From positions 186,001 through 250,000 of the forward strand of contig CAVZQT010000003.1 in the NCBI GenBank assembly GCA_963777435.1: a stretch of 64,000 bases of DNA, written 5' to 3'. A program made the position numbers and the translations under genes. A model generated the notes under the pieces. That model was not told the origin of the DNA. It was given only the letters and a program-made list of their open reading frames with translations, and did no database searches. The DNA comes from AP-15 sp963777435 (GTDB lineage Bacteria; Pseudomonadota; Alphaproteobacteria; ATCC43930; CGMCC-115725). Below, one piece after another: positions 17,485-26,438 of this stretch; within the stretch, counting starts at the first letter, position 1; the number at the start of each line of letters is the position of its first letter.

Positions 17485-18462
17485 TTATGCGGCAACGAGC
17501 GAAATGCCGAGCGCTTCGAGATCGGGTGCGACGCGGTCACTGAGCACGCCGACTTTGCGCAGGTTACGTACCAGCCCGGCATGGAGGTCGCGGCGGAAGA
17601 ACTTACGGAACGCGGTCTCGTCGCCACCCGCCGCACGTTCGCGGCGCAATTGGCGGATCTCTTCGATTTCACCGCGGCTAAACCCGATTTCCTGATAGGC
17701 GGCGAGCGGGAAGATGCCGCGCAGGGTGCGGTTCAACGCCCACACCGCAAAATCCTCCATCTCGCGGCGCTCGGCCTCGCTCGCCTCGGCGACGACCGCC
17801 GGCAAGGACAGCATGCCAAAGCCCATATGCCGCGCCTCGTCCTGCAGGATGCGGCGGCAGACTTGGCGCAGAATCGCGTCCTTCGAGGATTCGGCGAGCA
17901 TCCGGAACAGGGACACGGCAAAGGTCTCTGCGACGAGCTGCAGCCCGATGGTTTTCAGATACCAGGCCCCGGTGCCGAGCAATGTATCGAAGATCTCGCG
18001 GACATTGTTGGCAAGCGGGTAGTTTCGCCCTTCGAGCCGCAAGGCCATGTAGCGCTGCAATACCTCGTTGTGCCGGCCCTCGTCGACGACTTGCGTCGCC
18101 TGAAACAATTTGGCGTCCTGGCCCTGGACATTCTCGACCAATTGGCTGCACACCAGCATGGCACCATGCTCGCCAGCCATCAGGGTCGAAATCCGCCAGC
18201 GTGCGACCGCGCGGTTGACATCGACCTGCTGGTCCGAGGTCAGGCGATCCCAGAACTTTGTCCCGTAAATGTCGACGAGATCGTCGGCGATCAGCCCGCC
18301 ATCGCTGTCAAGCGGCTGCGCCCAGTCGATATCGGTCGCGGCATTCCACTGGTCGAGCTTGGCCTGCTCGTAGAGATGCCTGAGATCGGCATGCTCGTCG
18401 TCGTAATCGTGGCGGAAGAACGCGACGTTGCGGATGTCGATCTGATGCCCGCGTTCCATCAA
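17485..18462 (-). CDS. Ferritin-like di-iron oxygenase
   Basis: 325 residues, all-helical. The carboxylate-bridged di-iron ligand set is complete: E98 (AGEHGAM), E128 and H131 (DEGRHNE), E179 (AETFAV), E209 and H212 (DEARHMGFG). This resembles R2-like and AurF-like oxygenases and fatty-acid or amine oxidation enzymes more than true ferritins. The gene precedes the amidohydrolase by 52 bases and follows the CmcJ-like gene, so substrate oxidation followed by hydrolysis is likely, but the substrate is not evident. Confidence 0.8.
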   Translation of the reverse strand: MMERGHQIDIRNVAFFRHDYDDEHADLRHLYEQAKLDQWNAATDIDWAQPLDSDGGLIADDLVDIYGTKFWDRLTSDQQVDVNRAVARWRISTLMAGEHGAMLVCSQLVENVQGQDAKLFQATQVVDEGRHNEVLQRYMALRLEGRNYPLANNVREIFDTLLGTGAWYLKTIGLQLVAETFAVSLFRMLAESSKDAILRQVCRRILQDEARHMGFGMLSLPAVVAEASEAERREMEDFAVWALNRTLRGIFPLAAYQEIGFSRGEIEEIRQLRRERAAGGDETAFRKFFRRDLHAGLVRNLRKVGVLSDRVAPDLEALGISLVAA

Positions 18463-18495
18463 AATGCCTCCCGTTCTCTATGTACCCTTTTTTCC

Positions 18496-18595
18496 TACCG
18501 TCATTCCCGCCTTACCGTCATTCCCGCGAAAGCGGGAATCTAGAGCCAACTGCACATCGTCCACCTTGGACCCCGCCTTCGCGGGGGGTGATTAG
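18496..18595. repeat. REP/BIME-like hairpin repeat, copy 2
   Basis: Pair of hairpins: ATTCCCGC-GAAA-GCGGGAAT (18520-18539) and CCCCGC-CTTC-GCGGGG (18571-18586), separated by a ~30-base spacer, with a partial extra CCGTCATTCCCGC copy at the left. It fills the gap between the CmcJ-like and di-iron genes. Confidence 0.75.
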
Positions 18596-18603
18596 GATTG
18601 CCA

Positions 18604-19440
18604 CTAGAAAAACGCGAGGGTGCGAATCTCGATGCTTTCTCGCGGCCGCGCATGCGGCGGCGTAGTCGGGTCCTCGAAGGCGGTGTGCGCGGTAAAGCGG
18701 GCGCGGCCGTCCGTCATCGACTCGAAAGTCTTGAACACCAATGCCTCGTCCGGCCGCATATGCGGGAACCAGTACCAGCGATGTTCAGGGTTCCAGGTAA
18801 TCGCGGAGGTTTGGCCGACGCGGTCAGGATAGCGCCGCTCGGTCACCACCATATCCTCAGGCGAGAGGCTGCGCGCATCGGCAATCGCCAACGGCCAGCT
18901 TTCGACCGGATGGCGGATCGGCCGCCACACCTGAACAATCGCAAAGCGATGCTTTAACAGCTCCTCGGCCTCGTCGCCCATCAGGTCGCGCACCCGCTGT
19001 GGCCCCGACCAATCGGTGTAGTCGTTGTGGACGCGGCGGACGACCTCGCGGATCTTGGCCGCCTGACGCAATTCGTCATCGGCGGTGCGCAATGTGTGGT
19101 CAAAGACAACGACACGCTTGGCGCCGGTCTCGGCTTTGACCAGCGCCTCCATTTCCGGGTAGTAGACGCGGCGGATCTCGTCTTCGTCATAGAAATCCGC
19201 GACGTGCGTATTGTGCGGGACAAAGCGGAAGCCGTGTTTTTCGATATCGAATTCGGGGATATGCGGCCGCCCGTTGCGCAGAGTTACCCGATGCGGCTCG
19301 GACGCTCCACCGCCCAAGCGCTTGTCGGATTCGCCGGGAGGCGCCACCACAGTCACCGGCGTCGCCTTGGTGTCGGCAAAGTAGCTTAGGGTTGCGTCGA
19401 GCGTATCGCGCTCAGTATCGAGTTCGGCGAGCTGCACCAT
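18604..19440 (-). CDS. CmcJ/NvfI-family 2-oxoglutarate-type oxidoreductase
   Basis: 278 residues. The family pattern is visible: FRFVPHNTHVADFYDEDEI near residue 71, an H-x-D metal pair H138/D140 in RRVHNDYTDWSGPQR, the VQVWRPIRHPVESWPLAI block, and a distal His (H252) with Arg (R267/R273) near the C-terminus. CmcJ-like proteins are linked to cephamycin methoxylation, and fungal relatives are non-heme iron enzymes. With the di-iron and amidohydrolase genes downstream on the same strand it suggests an oxidative degradation or tailoring pathway for an unidentified compound. Confidence 0.82.
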   Translation of the reverse strand: MVQLAELDTERDTLDATLSYFADTKATPVTVVAPPGESDKRLGGGASEPHRVTLRNGRPHIPEFDIEKHGFRFVPHNTHVADFYDEDEIRRVYYPEMEALVKAETGAKRVVVFDHTLRTADDELRQAAKIREVVRRVHNDYTDWSGPQRVRDLMGDEAEELLKHRFAIVQVWRPIRHPVESWPLAIADARSLSPEDMVVTERRYPDRVGQTSAITWNPEHRWYWFPHMRPDEALVFKTFESMTDGRARFTAHTAFEDPTTPPHARPRESIEIRTLAFF

Positions 19441-19552
19441 AAAGGCTCCTCCACACGCGTGACGCGATGATAGATTGGCCCGTCAACGGACACAACAAGC
19501 GCCAGTAGCGGCCACCTGTTTCTGTCCCTCATGTGCTCGGCAGCTCGAAGTT

Positions 19553-20497
19553 ATGGGACGGCGTAAAATCATCATCGACACCGATCCCGGCATCGACGAT
19601 GCGGTCGCCATCTTGCTGGCATTGTCGTCGCCGCAAGAGCTGGAGGTGCTGGGGATCGTTGCGGTCGCCGGCAACCTGCCATTGGCGCGGACCGAACAAA
19701 ATGCGCGGCGCGTTTGCGAGCTGGCCGGGCGCCCCGACGTCAAGGTTTACGCCGGCTGTGCGCGGCCCTTGTTATGCCCGCTCGCCTCTGCCGCCGCGAT
19801 CCACGGCGACTCGCTCGGCGAGAAGCTCGGCCTTCCCGAGCCGACAATGCCGCTGCAGGTGCCGCACGGCGTCGATTTCATTATCGAAACGCTGCGTTCG
19901 GCAGAGCCGGGTTCGGTTTGCTTATGTGCGATCGGGCCATTGACCAACATCGCCATGGCGTTGATTAAAGCGCCGGAGATCGCCGCCGGGATCGGCGAAA
20001 TCGTGATCATGGGCGGGGCCGGCTTCGAGATCGGCAACATTACCCCTGCCGCCGAGTTCAACATTCATGTCGATCCGCATGCCGCCGTGGTCGTGCTCGA
20101 AGCGGGTGTCCCGATCACAATGATCCCGCTCGACGTCACGCATCAGGTGCTGAGCACGCCCCCGCGGGTTGCCGCCTTGGGCGCTCTTTCCAATCGTTGC
20201 GGCCCGGCGGTGGCGACCCTGTTGACCGACTTCGAGCACGCCCGCACCAGCCGGTTTGGCGCGCGCGGCATGGCGCTGCACGATCCTTGCGCCACCGCCT
20301 ACCTGCTGCGGCCGGATTTGTTTGCGGGTCGCGAGGTCAACGTCGCGGTCGAGACCGCGAGCCCGTTGACCTTGGGCATGACCGTCGTCGACTGGTGGGG
20401 TGTCACCGGCCGTCCGCCCAATGCGCGGTTTATGACGACCGTCAATGCGGACGGGGTGTACGAGCTCCTGACCCAAAAGCTGGCGCGCCTGCCCTAG
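19553..20497 (+). CDS. Inosine-uridine-preferring nucleoside hydrolase
   Basis: Start chosen at ATG 19553, giving MGRRKIIIDTDPGIDDA; the calcium-binding DTDPGIDDA motif is normally within the first 20 residues, whereas the longer frame from 19475 adds a Cys-rich stretch without homology. Other family features: GPLTNIAMAL, MGGAGFEIGNITPAAEFNIHVDP (as two adjacent blocks) and the ALHDPCATAYLLRP segment with a catalytic His. It cleaves ribonucleosides to base and ribose in salvage. 314 residues, the usual length. It stands alone, divergent from the CmcJ-like gene. Confidence 0.92.
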   Translation: MGRRKIIIDTDPGIDDAVAILLALSSPQELEVLGIVAVAGNLPLARTEQNARRVCELAGRPDVKVYAGCARPLLCPLASAAAIHGDSLGEKLGLPEPTMPLQVPHGVDFIIETLRSAEPGSVCLCAIGPLTNIAMALIKAPEIAAGIGEIVIMGGAGFEIGNITPAAEFNIHVDPHAAVVVLEAGVPITMIPLDVTHQVLSTPPRVAALGALSNRCGPAVATLLTDFEHARTSRFGARGMALHDPCATAYLLRPDLFAGREVNVAVETASPLTLGMTVVDWWGVTGRPPNARFMTTVNADGVYELLTQKLARLP

Positions 20498-20719
20498 TTA
20501 TCGGACTGCAAGATCGGCGGCGCTGGACTGTCGGATTTTTTGACTCACCCATAAGTGGGTGGCGAAAAGATTAACTTATTGAGAAGCCCGTTCCCGATAA
20601 GACCCGACTACTAATAAAGGCGATTCTTGCTTGTAAACTTTTCCGACAGCGCTACCGCGAATTTTTAGGGTCCCGTCTTAAGCAGCTGGCAAAGCTAGTA
20701 AATTCACAGCGACGAATAA

Positions 20720-20735
20720 TGGCACAGTTCTTGCG
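20720..20735 (+). promoter_or_regulatory. Sigma-54 (RpoN) type promoter for the PEP-CTERM gene
   Basis: TGGCACAGTTCTTGCG matches the -24/-12 consensus TGGCACR-N4-TTGCW at every position but the last. The GG and GC elements have the required spacing, and the start codon at 20791 lies about 55 bases downstream. PEP-CTERM genes in other proteobacteria are often controlled by the PrsK/PrsR two-component system through RpoN, so this location is meaningful. Confidence 0.75.
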
Positions 20736-20790
20736 CAAGGTTTACGAGCAACCCAAAGCACCTTAACACAAGCTTAAGGGGGTTTTCCGC

Positions 20791-21930
20791 ATGATCTTCC
20801 TGTCTCAACTTCGCTCACTGCCGATGATGGTGGCGCGAAGGAGCGCTAGTTCTCCTGTTCACTTGGCAGGCTTCAAGGCGGCTATCGGCCTGGTCGGCGC
20901 AATCACGTTGGCCCTGGCCCCTAGCCCGGTCCGAGCGGGTATTACGATCATTGGTAGTGGCCTCAGCTCGGGAGGCTACTCGTTCACCAATTTCGATTTT
21001 TCGCCGCTGACCGGTACGTCCACCGGCTCCAACACAAACGGCATCAGCAACACCGGCCAAGTCGTTGGCACCACGGTCGATGTAAACGGCGCGCCTACTT
21101 TCACCAATTTCGCCGGTAACCCGCTAACGGGGACCCTGAACCCGTTAAACACCGGTGCTAATCAGACCGCATTCGGGATCAACAGCGGCGGAAATGTCGT
21201 AGGCGGCAATGGCATGAACGCCTTCTTCCTTCCCAATGGCGGCACACTCCAGAACCTTACGACACCAGCCGGCGCCACCAATGCGTTCGGCATTAATGAC
21301 CTCGGCAATATCGTCGGCCAGTTTACCTCCGGGAACAATACACCTGGCTTCATACTCCCGAGCAGCACAAGCACCACTTTCACAACGATTAACCAGCCGA
21401 TGGGTGTTACAGCGGACGCGATCAACGCCCAAGGGATCAACAACCACGGCTTGGTCGTAGGCTTCTATCTCGGCAACGACGGCCAGGTGCACGGCTTCCT
21501 GGCGAATGCGCCGGTCACGCCGGGCACGATCAACGGAACTGCGGTTGCCGACCCGATGATCCCCGCCAATCCACACGAACCCGGCGCCACGTTTGTCTTC
21601 TCCCAGATCCTCGGGATTAACGACAATGGGCTTGCGGTCGGCTATTATGGGAACTCGACGACGAGTTAGCACGGTTACTTCTATAACACGCTCGCCGGAT
21701 CATACACCTTCCTGGATGATCCGGCCGCAATGTTCCATGACGGCGTGGAGATAACCCAAATCACGGGGATCACTAACTCGGGCGAGATTGCCGGGTTCTA
21801 CACAGATGCCAACGGCACTTTTCACAGCTTCGTCGCAGTCCCAGTCACAGTCCCCGAGCCGGCGACGCTGAGTTTGCTTGCCGCCGGGCTGTTTGGCATC
21901 GGCGCCTTGCGCCGGCGCAAAGCCGGATAA
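20791..21930 (+). pseudogene. PEP-CTERM exported protein with HAF repeats, interrupted by an in-frame amber codon
   Basis: The frame starts with a long signal peptide ending near SPVRAG (residue ~50), continues with at least five HAF-type repeats (GINSGGNVVGG, GINDLGNIVGQF, GINNHGLVVGFY, GINDNGLAVGYY, GITNSGEIAGFY), and would end with the sorting signal VPEPATLSLLAAGLFGIGAL plus RRRKAG. A TAG at 21667-21669 splits it; the same frame continues HGYFYNTLAG without a shift. The repeat context favours an original CAG (Gln). Without read-through, the product lacks the PEP-CTERM signal and could not be handled by exosortase. No exosortase gene is in the window. Confidence 0.85.
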
Positions 21931-21954
21931 CCGCGGCCCGCGAGAGACCGACGG

Positions 21955-21984
21955 GGCGCCGGGTTTGACTTGCTCCCCGGCGCC
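21955..21984 (+). terminator. Possible terminator after the PEP-CTERM gene
   Basis: A nine-pair GC-rich stem, GGCGCCGGG (21955-21963) with CCCGGCGCC (21976-21984), begins 24 bases after the stop. There is only TCTAGA, not a T-run, after it, so the terminator call is tentative. Confidence 0.4.
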
Positions 21985-22033
21985 TCTAGAATGCGCCCCG
22001 CCGATCAATCTTTAACTCTTGGGGAGCAGGTCG

Positions 22034-22642
22034 ATGATCTTTGAGATGCGCACGTACCGGCTGCAGCCGGGCTCGGTTCCGGAAGTAGAAAAGCGGTTTG
22101 GCGAGGCATTGACCGAGCGCGTCAAGGTATCGCCGCTCGGCGCCTTCTTTCACACCGAAGTCGGCCCGTTAAACCACATCATCCATATTTGGCCTTATGA
22201 CGACCTGCAGCACCGCAGCCGGGTGCGCTCGCAATCGATCCCGAACTGGCCGCCAAAGATCCAGGAATTCATCGTCGAGATGGAGAGCAAGATCGTCATT
22301 GCGGCGCCGTTCTGCCCGGCCTTTACACCGCGTCAGCATGGCAACCTCTATGAGATCCGCACCTACACGATGCTGCCCGGATCAGCCCCGACCGTTGTCG
22401 AGAAATGGGCCGAGCGGATCGAAGGGCGGGTGAAACTCTCGCCGTTGGCCGCCGCCGGCCATACCGAGCTTGGGCCGCTCAACCAATGGATCCACATCTG
22501 GGCCTATAAGGACGCCAACGAGCGCGCCCGTATCCGCGAGGAGTCACGCAAGGACGGCAGCTGGCCGCCCGCCACCCGCGGCATGTTCATCAAGCAGGAG
22601 AACATGCTCGTCGTCCCGTCCTCGTTCTCGCCGCTGCGCTAA
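22034..22642 (+). CDS. NIPSNAP family protein with two tandem domains
   Basis: Start at ATG 22034 (MIFEMRTYRLQPGSVPE) with GGGGAGCAGG upstream. Two copies of the ~100-residue alpha/beta-barrel domain: residues 1-100 (EMRTYRLQPG ... HIIHIWPYDDL) and 105-202 (YEIRTYTMLPGSAP ... WIHIWAYKDANER). NIPSNAP proteins are structurally related to small heme or stress-response dimeric barrels; their biochemical role is unsettled. A monocistronic gene, followed by a palindrome and a REP-like element. Confidence 0.88.
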   Translation: MIFEMRTYRLQPGSVPEVEKRFGEALTERVKVSPLGAFFHTEVGPLNHIIHIWPYDDLQHRSRVRSQSIPNWPPKIQEFIVEMESKIVIAAPFCPAFTPRQHGNLYEIRTYTMLPGSAPTVVEKWAERIEGRVKLSPLAAAGHTELGPLNQWIHIWAYKDANERARIREESRKDGSWPPATRGMFIKQENMLVVPSSFSPLR

Positions 22643-22664
22643 AAAGTCTAGCTCGCCGGTTTCT

Positions 22665-22694
22665 GCTCTCCTCACTTTTCGGGGTGAGGAGAGC
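22665..22694. repeat. Perfect 11-bp-stem palindrome
   Basis: GCTCTCCTCAC (22665-22675), loop TTTTCGGG, then GTGAGGAGAGC (22684-22694). It follows the NIPSNAP stop by 22 bases and could stop or protect that transcript, but no T-run follows. It is of the same general 'ctc-rich/gag-rich' type as the palindromes around the DUF559 gene. Confidence 0.6.
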
Positions 22695-22738
22695 GTGAGC
22701 GCGGAAGGGTATCGATCCTTTTTATATTTGCGAAAGTA

Positions 22739-22820
22739 GCCGCTTCCCCGGCGGAAGCCGGGGCCCACTCATCCAACGCTCGGCAGACGGACCGCTGGAT
22801 CCCGGCTTTCGCCGAGAAAG
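22739..22820. repeat. REP/BIME-like hairpin repeat, copy 3
   Basis: Left hairpin TTCCCCGGCGGAAGCCGGGG, right hairpin CCCGGCTTTCGCCGAG followed by AAAG, joined by a ~35-base spacer containing CCCACTCATCC and CGCTGGAT. The organisation matches copies 1, 2 and 4. The rest of 22643-22949 shows no gene. Confidence 0.7.
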
Positions 22821-22949
22821 TGCCGCGGGACGTTGGTTGGGGCCAGGGCCATCAGCTGGCCGGCCCGACAACTTACCCAGCTTCGGTTAAAAGCCTTTCA
22901 GTGATTAGCGACCGTCGGAGTCCAAAGCGGCCACCGGCGCGTAACGCCG

Positions 22950-24650
22950 TCACGTTTTCGGCGCGGCGGCGCTGCGCGGGTTGAGGCTCTGGATGTGACC
23001 ACTCTCGGTGCCGGCGGTCGGATCAATGACGGCGTTGATCAATGCCGGCTTGCCCGACGCCAGCGCCTCGGTCAACGCCTCGGTCAGGCTCGGCGTGTCG
23101 GTCACGTGATAGCCGGCACCGCCGAACGCCTCGATCAGCTTCTCGTAGCGCGCATCGCGTAAGAGGCCGGTCGGCGAATACGGCCGGTCCGCGGGGTCGC
23201 CGCGGTAGACCCCGTTGTTGTTGAAGATCACGGTCGTGACCGGCAATTCGTAGCGGCAGATCGTCTCGAGCTCCATGCCGCTAAAGCCAAACGCGCTGTC
23301 GCCCTCGATCGCCACGACCGGCTTGCCGGTAACCGCGGCGGCGCCGATCGCATAGCCCATGCCGATGCCCATGACACCCCAGGTGCCGCTGTCGAGGCGG
23401 TGGCGCGGCTTATCCATATCGATGATATTGCGGCCAAAATCGAGCGTATTGGCGCCCTCGTTGACGATATAGACGTCCGGCTGGGTCGCGAGCGCGTTAC
23501 GCACCGCGCGCAGGGCGCTCGAAAAATTCATCGGGCTCGGATCGGCGTTGAGGCGCGCCGACATGCGCTCGATATTCTGTTGCTTACGCTTGGCCATTTC
23601 GTCCATCCACGCCGTCTGACGCTTGATCTGGCCCGGCTTCATCGCGGCGTTAAAGGCCGCGAAAACCGACTTGATGTCGCCAACGACAGGAGCGGCGATC
23701 GCCCGGTTGCTGTCGAACTCGGTCGGCGAGATATCGACCTGAACAAACCGCGTGGCCTCGGACCACAAGGGTGCGCGGCCGTGCGATAACAGCCAATTGA
23801 GCCGCGCCCCCGCCAACAGCACGACATCGGCGTTGCCGATCGCATAGGAGCGGGCGGCGGCGGCCGATTGCGGATGGTCATCGGGCAACAGCCCCTTGGC
23901 CATCGACATCGGCAAAAACGGCATGCCGGTCGTCTCGATAAACGAGCGGACCTCGTCGTCGGCCCGCGCATAGGCGGCGCCCTTGCCCAAGATCGCGAGC
24001 GGGCGCTGCGCCTTCGCCAATAATTCGAGGGCGCGCTCGACGGATTGCGGCACCGGGGGAGACGGCGGCGCCGGATCGACGACTTTGATCAATGACTTCT
24101 TCGCGGTCTCGGCGTCGAGCGCCGAGCCCAGCACCTCGGCGGTCAAATCGAGATAGACGCCGCCCGGGCGCCCCGATACCGCCGCACGGATCGCCCGCGC
24201 AACGCCGATCCCGATGTCTTGCGGGCGGTTGACGCGGTAAGCTGCCTTGGCGTAGGGCCGCGCGGCGGCGAGCTGGTCCATCTCCTCGTAATCGCCCTGT
24301 TCGAGATCGACGATCGCGCGGTCGCTCGACCCAGAAATCAAGATCATCGGAAAGCAGTTGGTCGTGGCGTTGGCGAGCGCCACCATCCCGTTCAGAAAGC
24401 CGGGGGCCGAGACCGTCATGCAGATGCCTGGCTTCTGGGTCAGATAGCCGGCGATCGCCGCGGCGTTGCCGGCCGATTGCTCGTGGCGAAAGCCGAGATA
24501 GCGAATGCCCTCGGCCTGCGCCAGGCGCAGCAAATCGGTGATCGGGATGCCGGCCACGCCAAAGATCGTGTCGACCCCGTTAAGCTTCAGCGCCTCCACC
24601 ACCAGGTGAAAGCCGTCCGTCATGTTTCCCGGCATTTCCTCAGCGCTCAT
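22950..24650 (-). CDS. oxc: Oxalyl-CoA decarboxylase-like thiamine diphosphate enzyme
   Basis: Start taken at ATG 24650 (MSAEEMPGNMTDGFHLVVEA); ATG 24692 would add 14 residues. Three ThDP-enzyme domains: Pyr (GVAGIPITDLLRLAQAEGIR, FRHEQSAGNAAAIAGYLT with the activating Glu), central Rossmann (LGKGAAYARADDEVRSFIE) and PP (EGDSAFGFSGMELETICRY ... NNNGVYRGD, the Mg/ThDP site). These blocks fit oxalyl-CoA decarboxylase, which turns oxalyl-CoA into formyl-CoA. The divergent neighbour is a class III CoA-transferase, the enzyme type that forms oxalyl-CoA, although it is not an obvious Frc. Confidence 0.85.
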   Translation of the reverse strand: MSAEEMPGNMTDGFHLVVEALKLNGVDTIFGVAGIPITDLLRLAQAEGIRYLGFRHEQSAGNAAAIAGYLTQKPGICMTVSAPGFLNGMVALANATTNCFPMILISGSSDRAIVDLEQGDYEEMDQLAAARPYAKAAYRVNRPQDIGIGVARAIRAAVSGRPGGVYLDLTAEVLGSALDAETAKKSLIKVVDPAPPSPPVPQSVERALELLAKAQRPLAILGKGAAYARADDEVRSFIETTGMPFLPMSMAKGLLPDDHPQSAAAARSYAIGNADVVLLAGARLNWLLSHGRAPLWSEATRFVQVDISPTEFDSNRAIAAPVVGDIKSVFAAFNAAMKPGQIKRQTAWMDEMAKRKQQNIERMSARLNADPSPMNFSSALRAVRNALATQPDVYIVNEGANTLDFGRNIIDMDKPRHRLDSGTWGVMGIGMGYAIGAAAVTGKPVVAIEGDSAFGFSGMELETICRYELPVTTVIFNNNGVYRGDPADRPYSPTGLLRDARYEKLIEAFGGAGYHVTDTPSLTEALTEALASGKPALINAVIDPTAGTESGHIQSLNPRSAAAPKT

Positions 24651-24786
24651 CTCGTCCACCCTTCGCAAGCGTGCAGCAGGGTCTAATGACACTCGGCGCT
24701 AGTGTCCAGATTCGGAAGTTGCGATCTCTTTAGCCTCGGCTGATGTGAGAGCCCCGGGGGCGCGCTGAACCTCCCATCAAAGAGGA

Positions 24787-25036
24787 TCATCGGTCGGGCG
24801 AGCGTTCTATATACTCGATTAGCTCCGCGATATTGTCCAGGGGAAGTCCCGGTCTGCGATTGCCGAGATCGCGGGCCATTTACCTTTAAGGCTCGTGGTC
24901 GGGCGGTGTGCTGCCGGCTTTCGAGCCCTCGGCGTAGTGTCTCGTGTATTATCTCGCGCAAGGGCCGGCCGGCGCGCTGCGATTCCGTCTTAAGCTTGGC
25001 CGCCACGTCGTCATCAAGGGTCAATGTCGTTCGCAT
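24787..25036 (-). pseudogene. VapB-type antitoxin, frameshifted, with only the first codons of vapC left
   Basis: ATG 25036 starts MRTTLTLDDDVAAKLKTESQ, then GRPLREIIHETLRRGL: the ribbon-helix-helix start of VapB antitoxins. Near 24876 the homologous frame shifts by one base; in the new frame the usual ending ARDLGNRRPGLPLDN-IAELIEYIE follows to the TGA at 24787. An ATG overlapping that stop (24790-24787) starts MILFD, as VapC toxins do, but the PIN-domain sequence is lost within a few codons and the oxc gene follows. Both partners are therefore decayed. Confidence 0.75.
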
Positions 25037-25202
25037 GCCTTGACCCTACTTTCGAGACATTCTGATGGCTAGATCATAGACGAGGCGATCCGCCGGCCAA
25101 TCGGTGCAGGTCGCACGGCCCGCTCACCCGATGGGTACAGGCTGGGTTTTGCGGCGGGGGGCTGGGGATGTATCGTGCCGGCGAACAGCCTTGGTCTTGC
25201 CG

Positions 25203-26438
25203 ATGAATGTGCCGGAGAAGTCGTTTGCGCCTGAGATGGCGTGCCCGCTCGACGGGGTGCAGGTCGTCGATATGTCGCGGCTCGTCTCGGGCAATATGGT
25301 CAGCCTGCAGCTCGCCGATTTTGGCGCCGAGGTGATCAAGATCGAGGATCCGAAAAAGGGCGATCCGCTGCGCGCCTGGCAGACGAACGGCGTCAGCGTT
25401 CACTGGAAGGTCTATTCGCGCAACAAGAAGAGCGTGGCGCTCGATCTGCGCGCTGCCCGCGGCCGCGAATTGCTGGGCGACCTGATCGCCGGCGCGCAGG
25501 TGCTGATCGAGAATTTCCGGCCGGGGACCCTCGAGGCGATGGGGCTCGCCCCCGCCGAATTGCAGCAACGCAATCCGCGGCTGGTCATCGTTCGGGTGTC
25601 GGGCTGGGGTCAGGATGGGCCGTATCGCGACCGCCCCGGTTTTGGCACCTTGGTCGAAAGCATGTCTGGTTATGCATCGCGCACCGGCTTTCCCGACCGC
25701 GAGCCAGCCTTGCCGCCGACCGCACTCGCCGACATGGTCGCCGGGCTTTACGGTGCCATGGCGGTGCTGGTGGCGCTGCGCGAGGTCGAGATGAAAGGCG
25801 GGGTGGGCCAGATCATCGACCTGCCATTGCTCGACCCGCTGTTTTCGTTTATCGCCACCGAAGCCGCGATCTATCGGCTGACCGGCGAGGTCCGCGAGCG
25901 CACCGGCAGCCGGTCGGAGACAACCTCGCCGCGCAACGTGTTCCGCACCAAGGACGGGCGCTATATCGGGATTTCCGCGTCGATCCAGGCGATGGCCGAG
26001 AGGCTGTTCCGCGCGATCGGGCGCGAGGACATGATCACCGACCCCCGCTTTCGCACCAACAGCGACCGCGTCCGCAACGCCGAAGTCTGCGAGGCGCCGA
26101 TCGTCGCGTTTATCGCGGCGCGCACCCTGGCCGAAAACATGGAAATCTTTGAGCGCGCCGAGGTCACCGCGGCCCCGGTCTACGACATCGACCAATTCAT
26201 GGCAGACCCGCATGTCCTGGCCCGCGAGATCCTGGTCGATCTGCCCGACAAAGAGACCGGACATCTGCCAATGCACAACATTATCCCACGGCTGTCGAAC
26301 ACGCCGGGACATCTGCGGCGGCCGGCGCCGGAATTGGGTGAGCACACCGCCGAAATCCTCGCCGAACTGGGGCTCGCCCATGCCGAGATCGACGGCCTGG
26401 CGCGCGACGGCATCGTTCGGCTCGGAGGTGCGATATGA
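25203..26438 (+). CDS. Class III (family III) CoA-transferase
   Basis: 411 residues from ATG 25203 (MNVPEKSFAPEMACPLDGVQ). Family features: LADFGAEVIKIEDPKKGDPL, NKKSVALDLRAARGRELL, ENFRPGTLEAMGL, and the catalytic aspartate D177 in ALADMVAGLYGA. The enzyme moves CoA between carboxylic acids through an aspartyl-CoA anhydride. The Gly-rich loop is KGGVGQIIDLP rather than the GGGGQP of formyl-CoA:oxalate transferase, so I do not call it frc. Its stop overlaps the start of a CitE-like lyase, implying joint action on a dicarboxylic acid: activation to the CoA ester, then cleavage. Confidence 0.85.
   Translation: MNVPEKSFAPEMACPLDGVQVVDMSRLVSGNMVSLQLADFGAEVIKIEDPKKGDPLRAWQTNGVSVHWKVYSRNKKSVALDLRAARGRELLGDLIAGAQVLIENFRPGTLEAMGLAPAELQQRNPRLVIVRVSGWGQDGPYRDRPGFGTLVESMSGYASRTGFPDREPALPPTALADMVAGLYGAMAVLVALREVEMKGGVGQIIDLPLLDPLFSFIATEAAIYRLTGEVRERTGSRSETTSPRNVFRTKDGRYIGISASIQAMAERLFRAIGREDMITDPRFRTNSDRVRNAEVCEAPIVAFIAARTLAENMEIFERAEVTAAPVYDIDQFMADPHVLAREILVDLPDKETGHLPMHNIIPRLSNTPGHLRRPAPELGEHTAEILAELGLAHAEIDGLARDGIVRLGGAI

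Noticed and set aside
25203..26438. Class III CoA-transferase as formyl-CoA:oxalate transferase (frc)
   Set aside because: Tempting because oxc is adjacent, but the Frc-type glycine-rich loop is absent and the gene is coupled to a CitE-like lyase.
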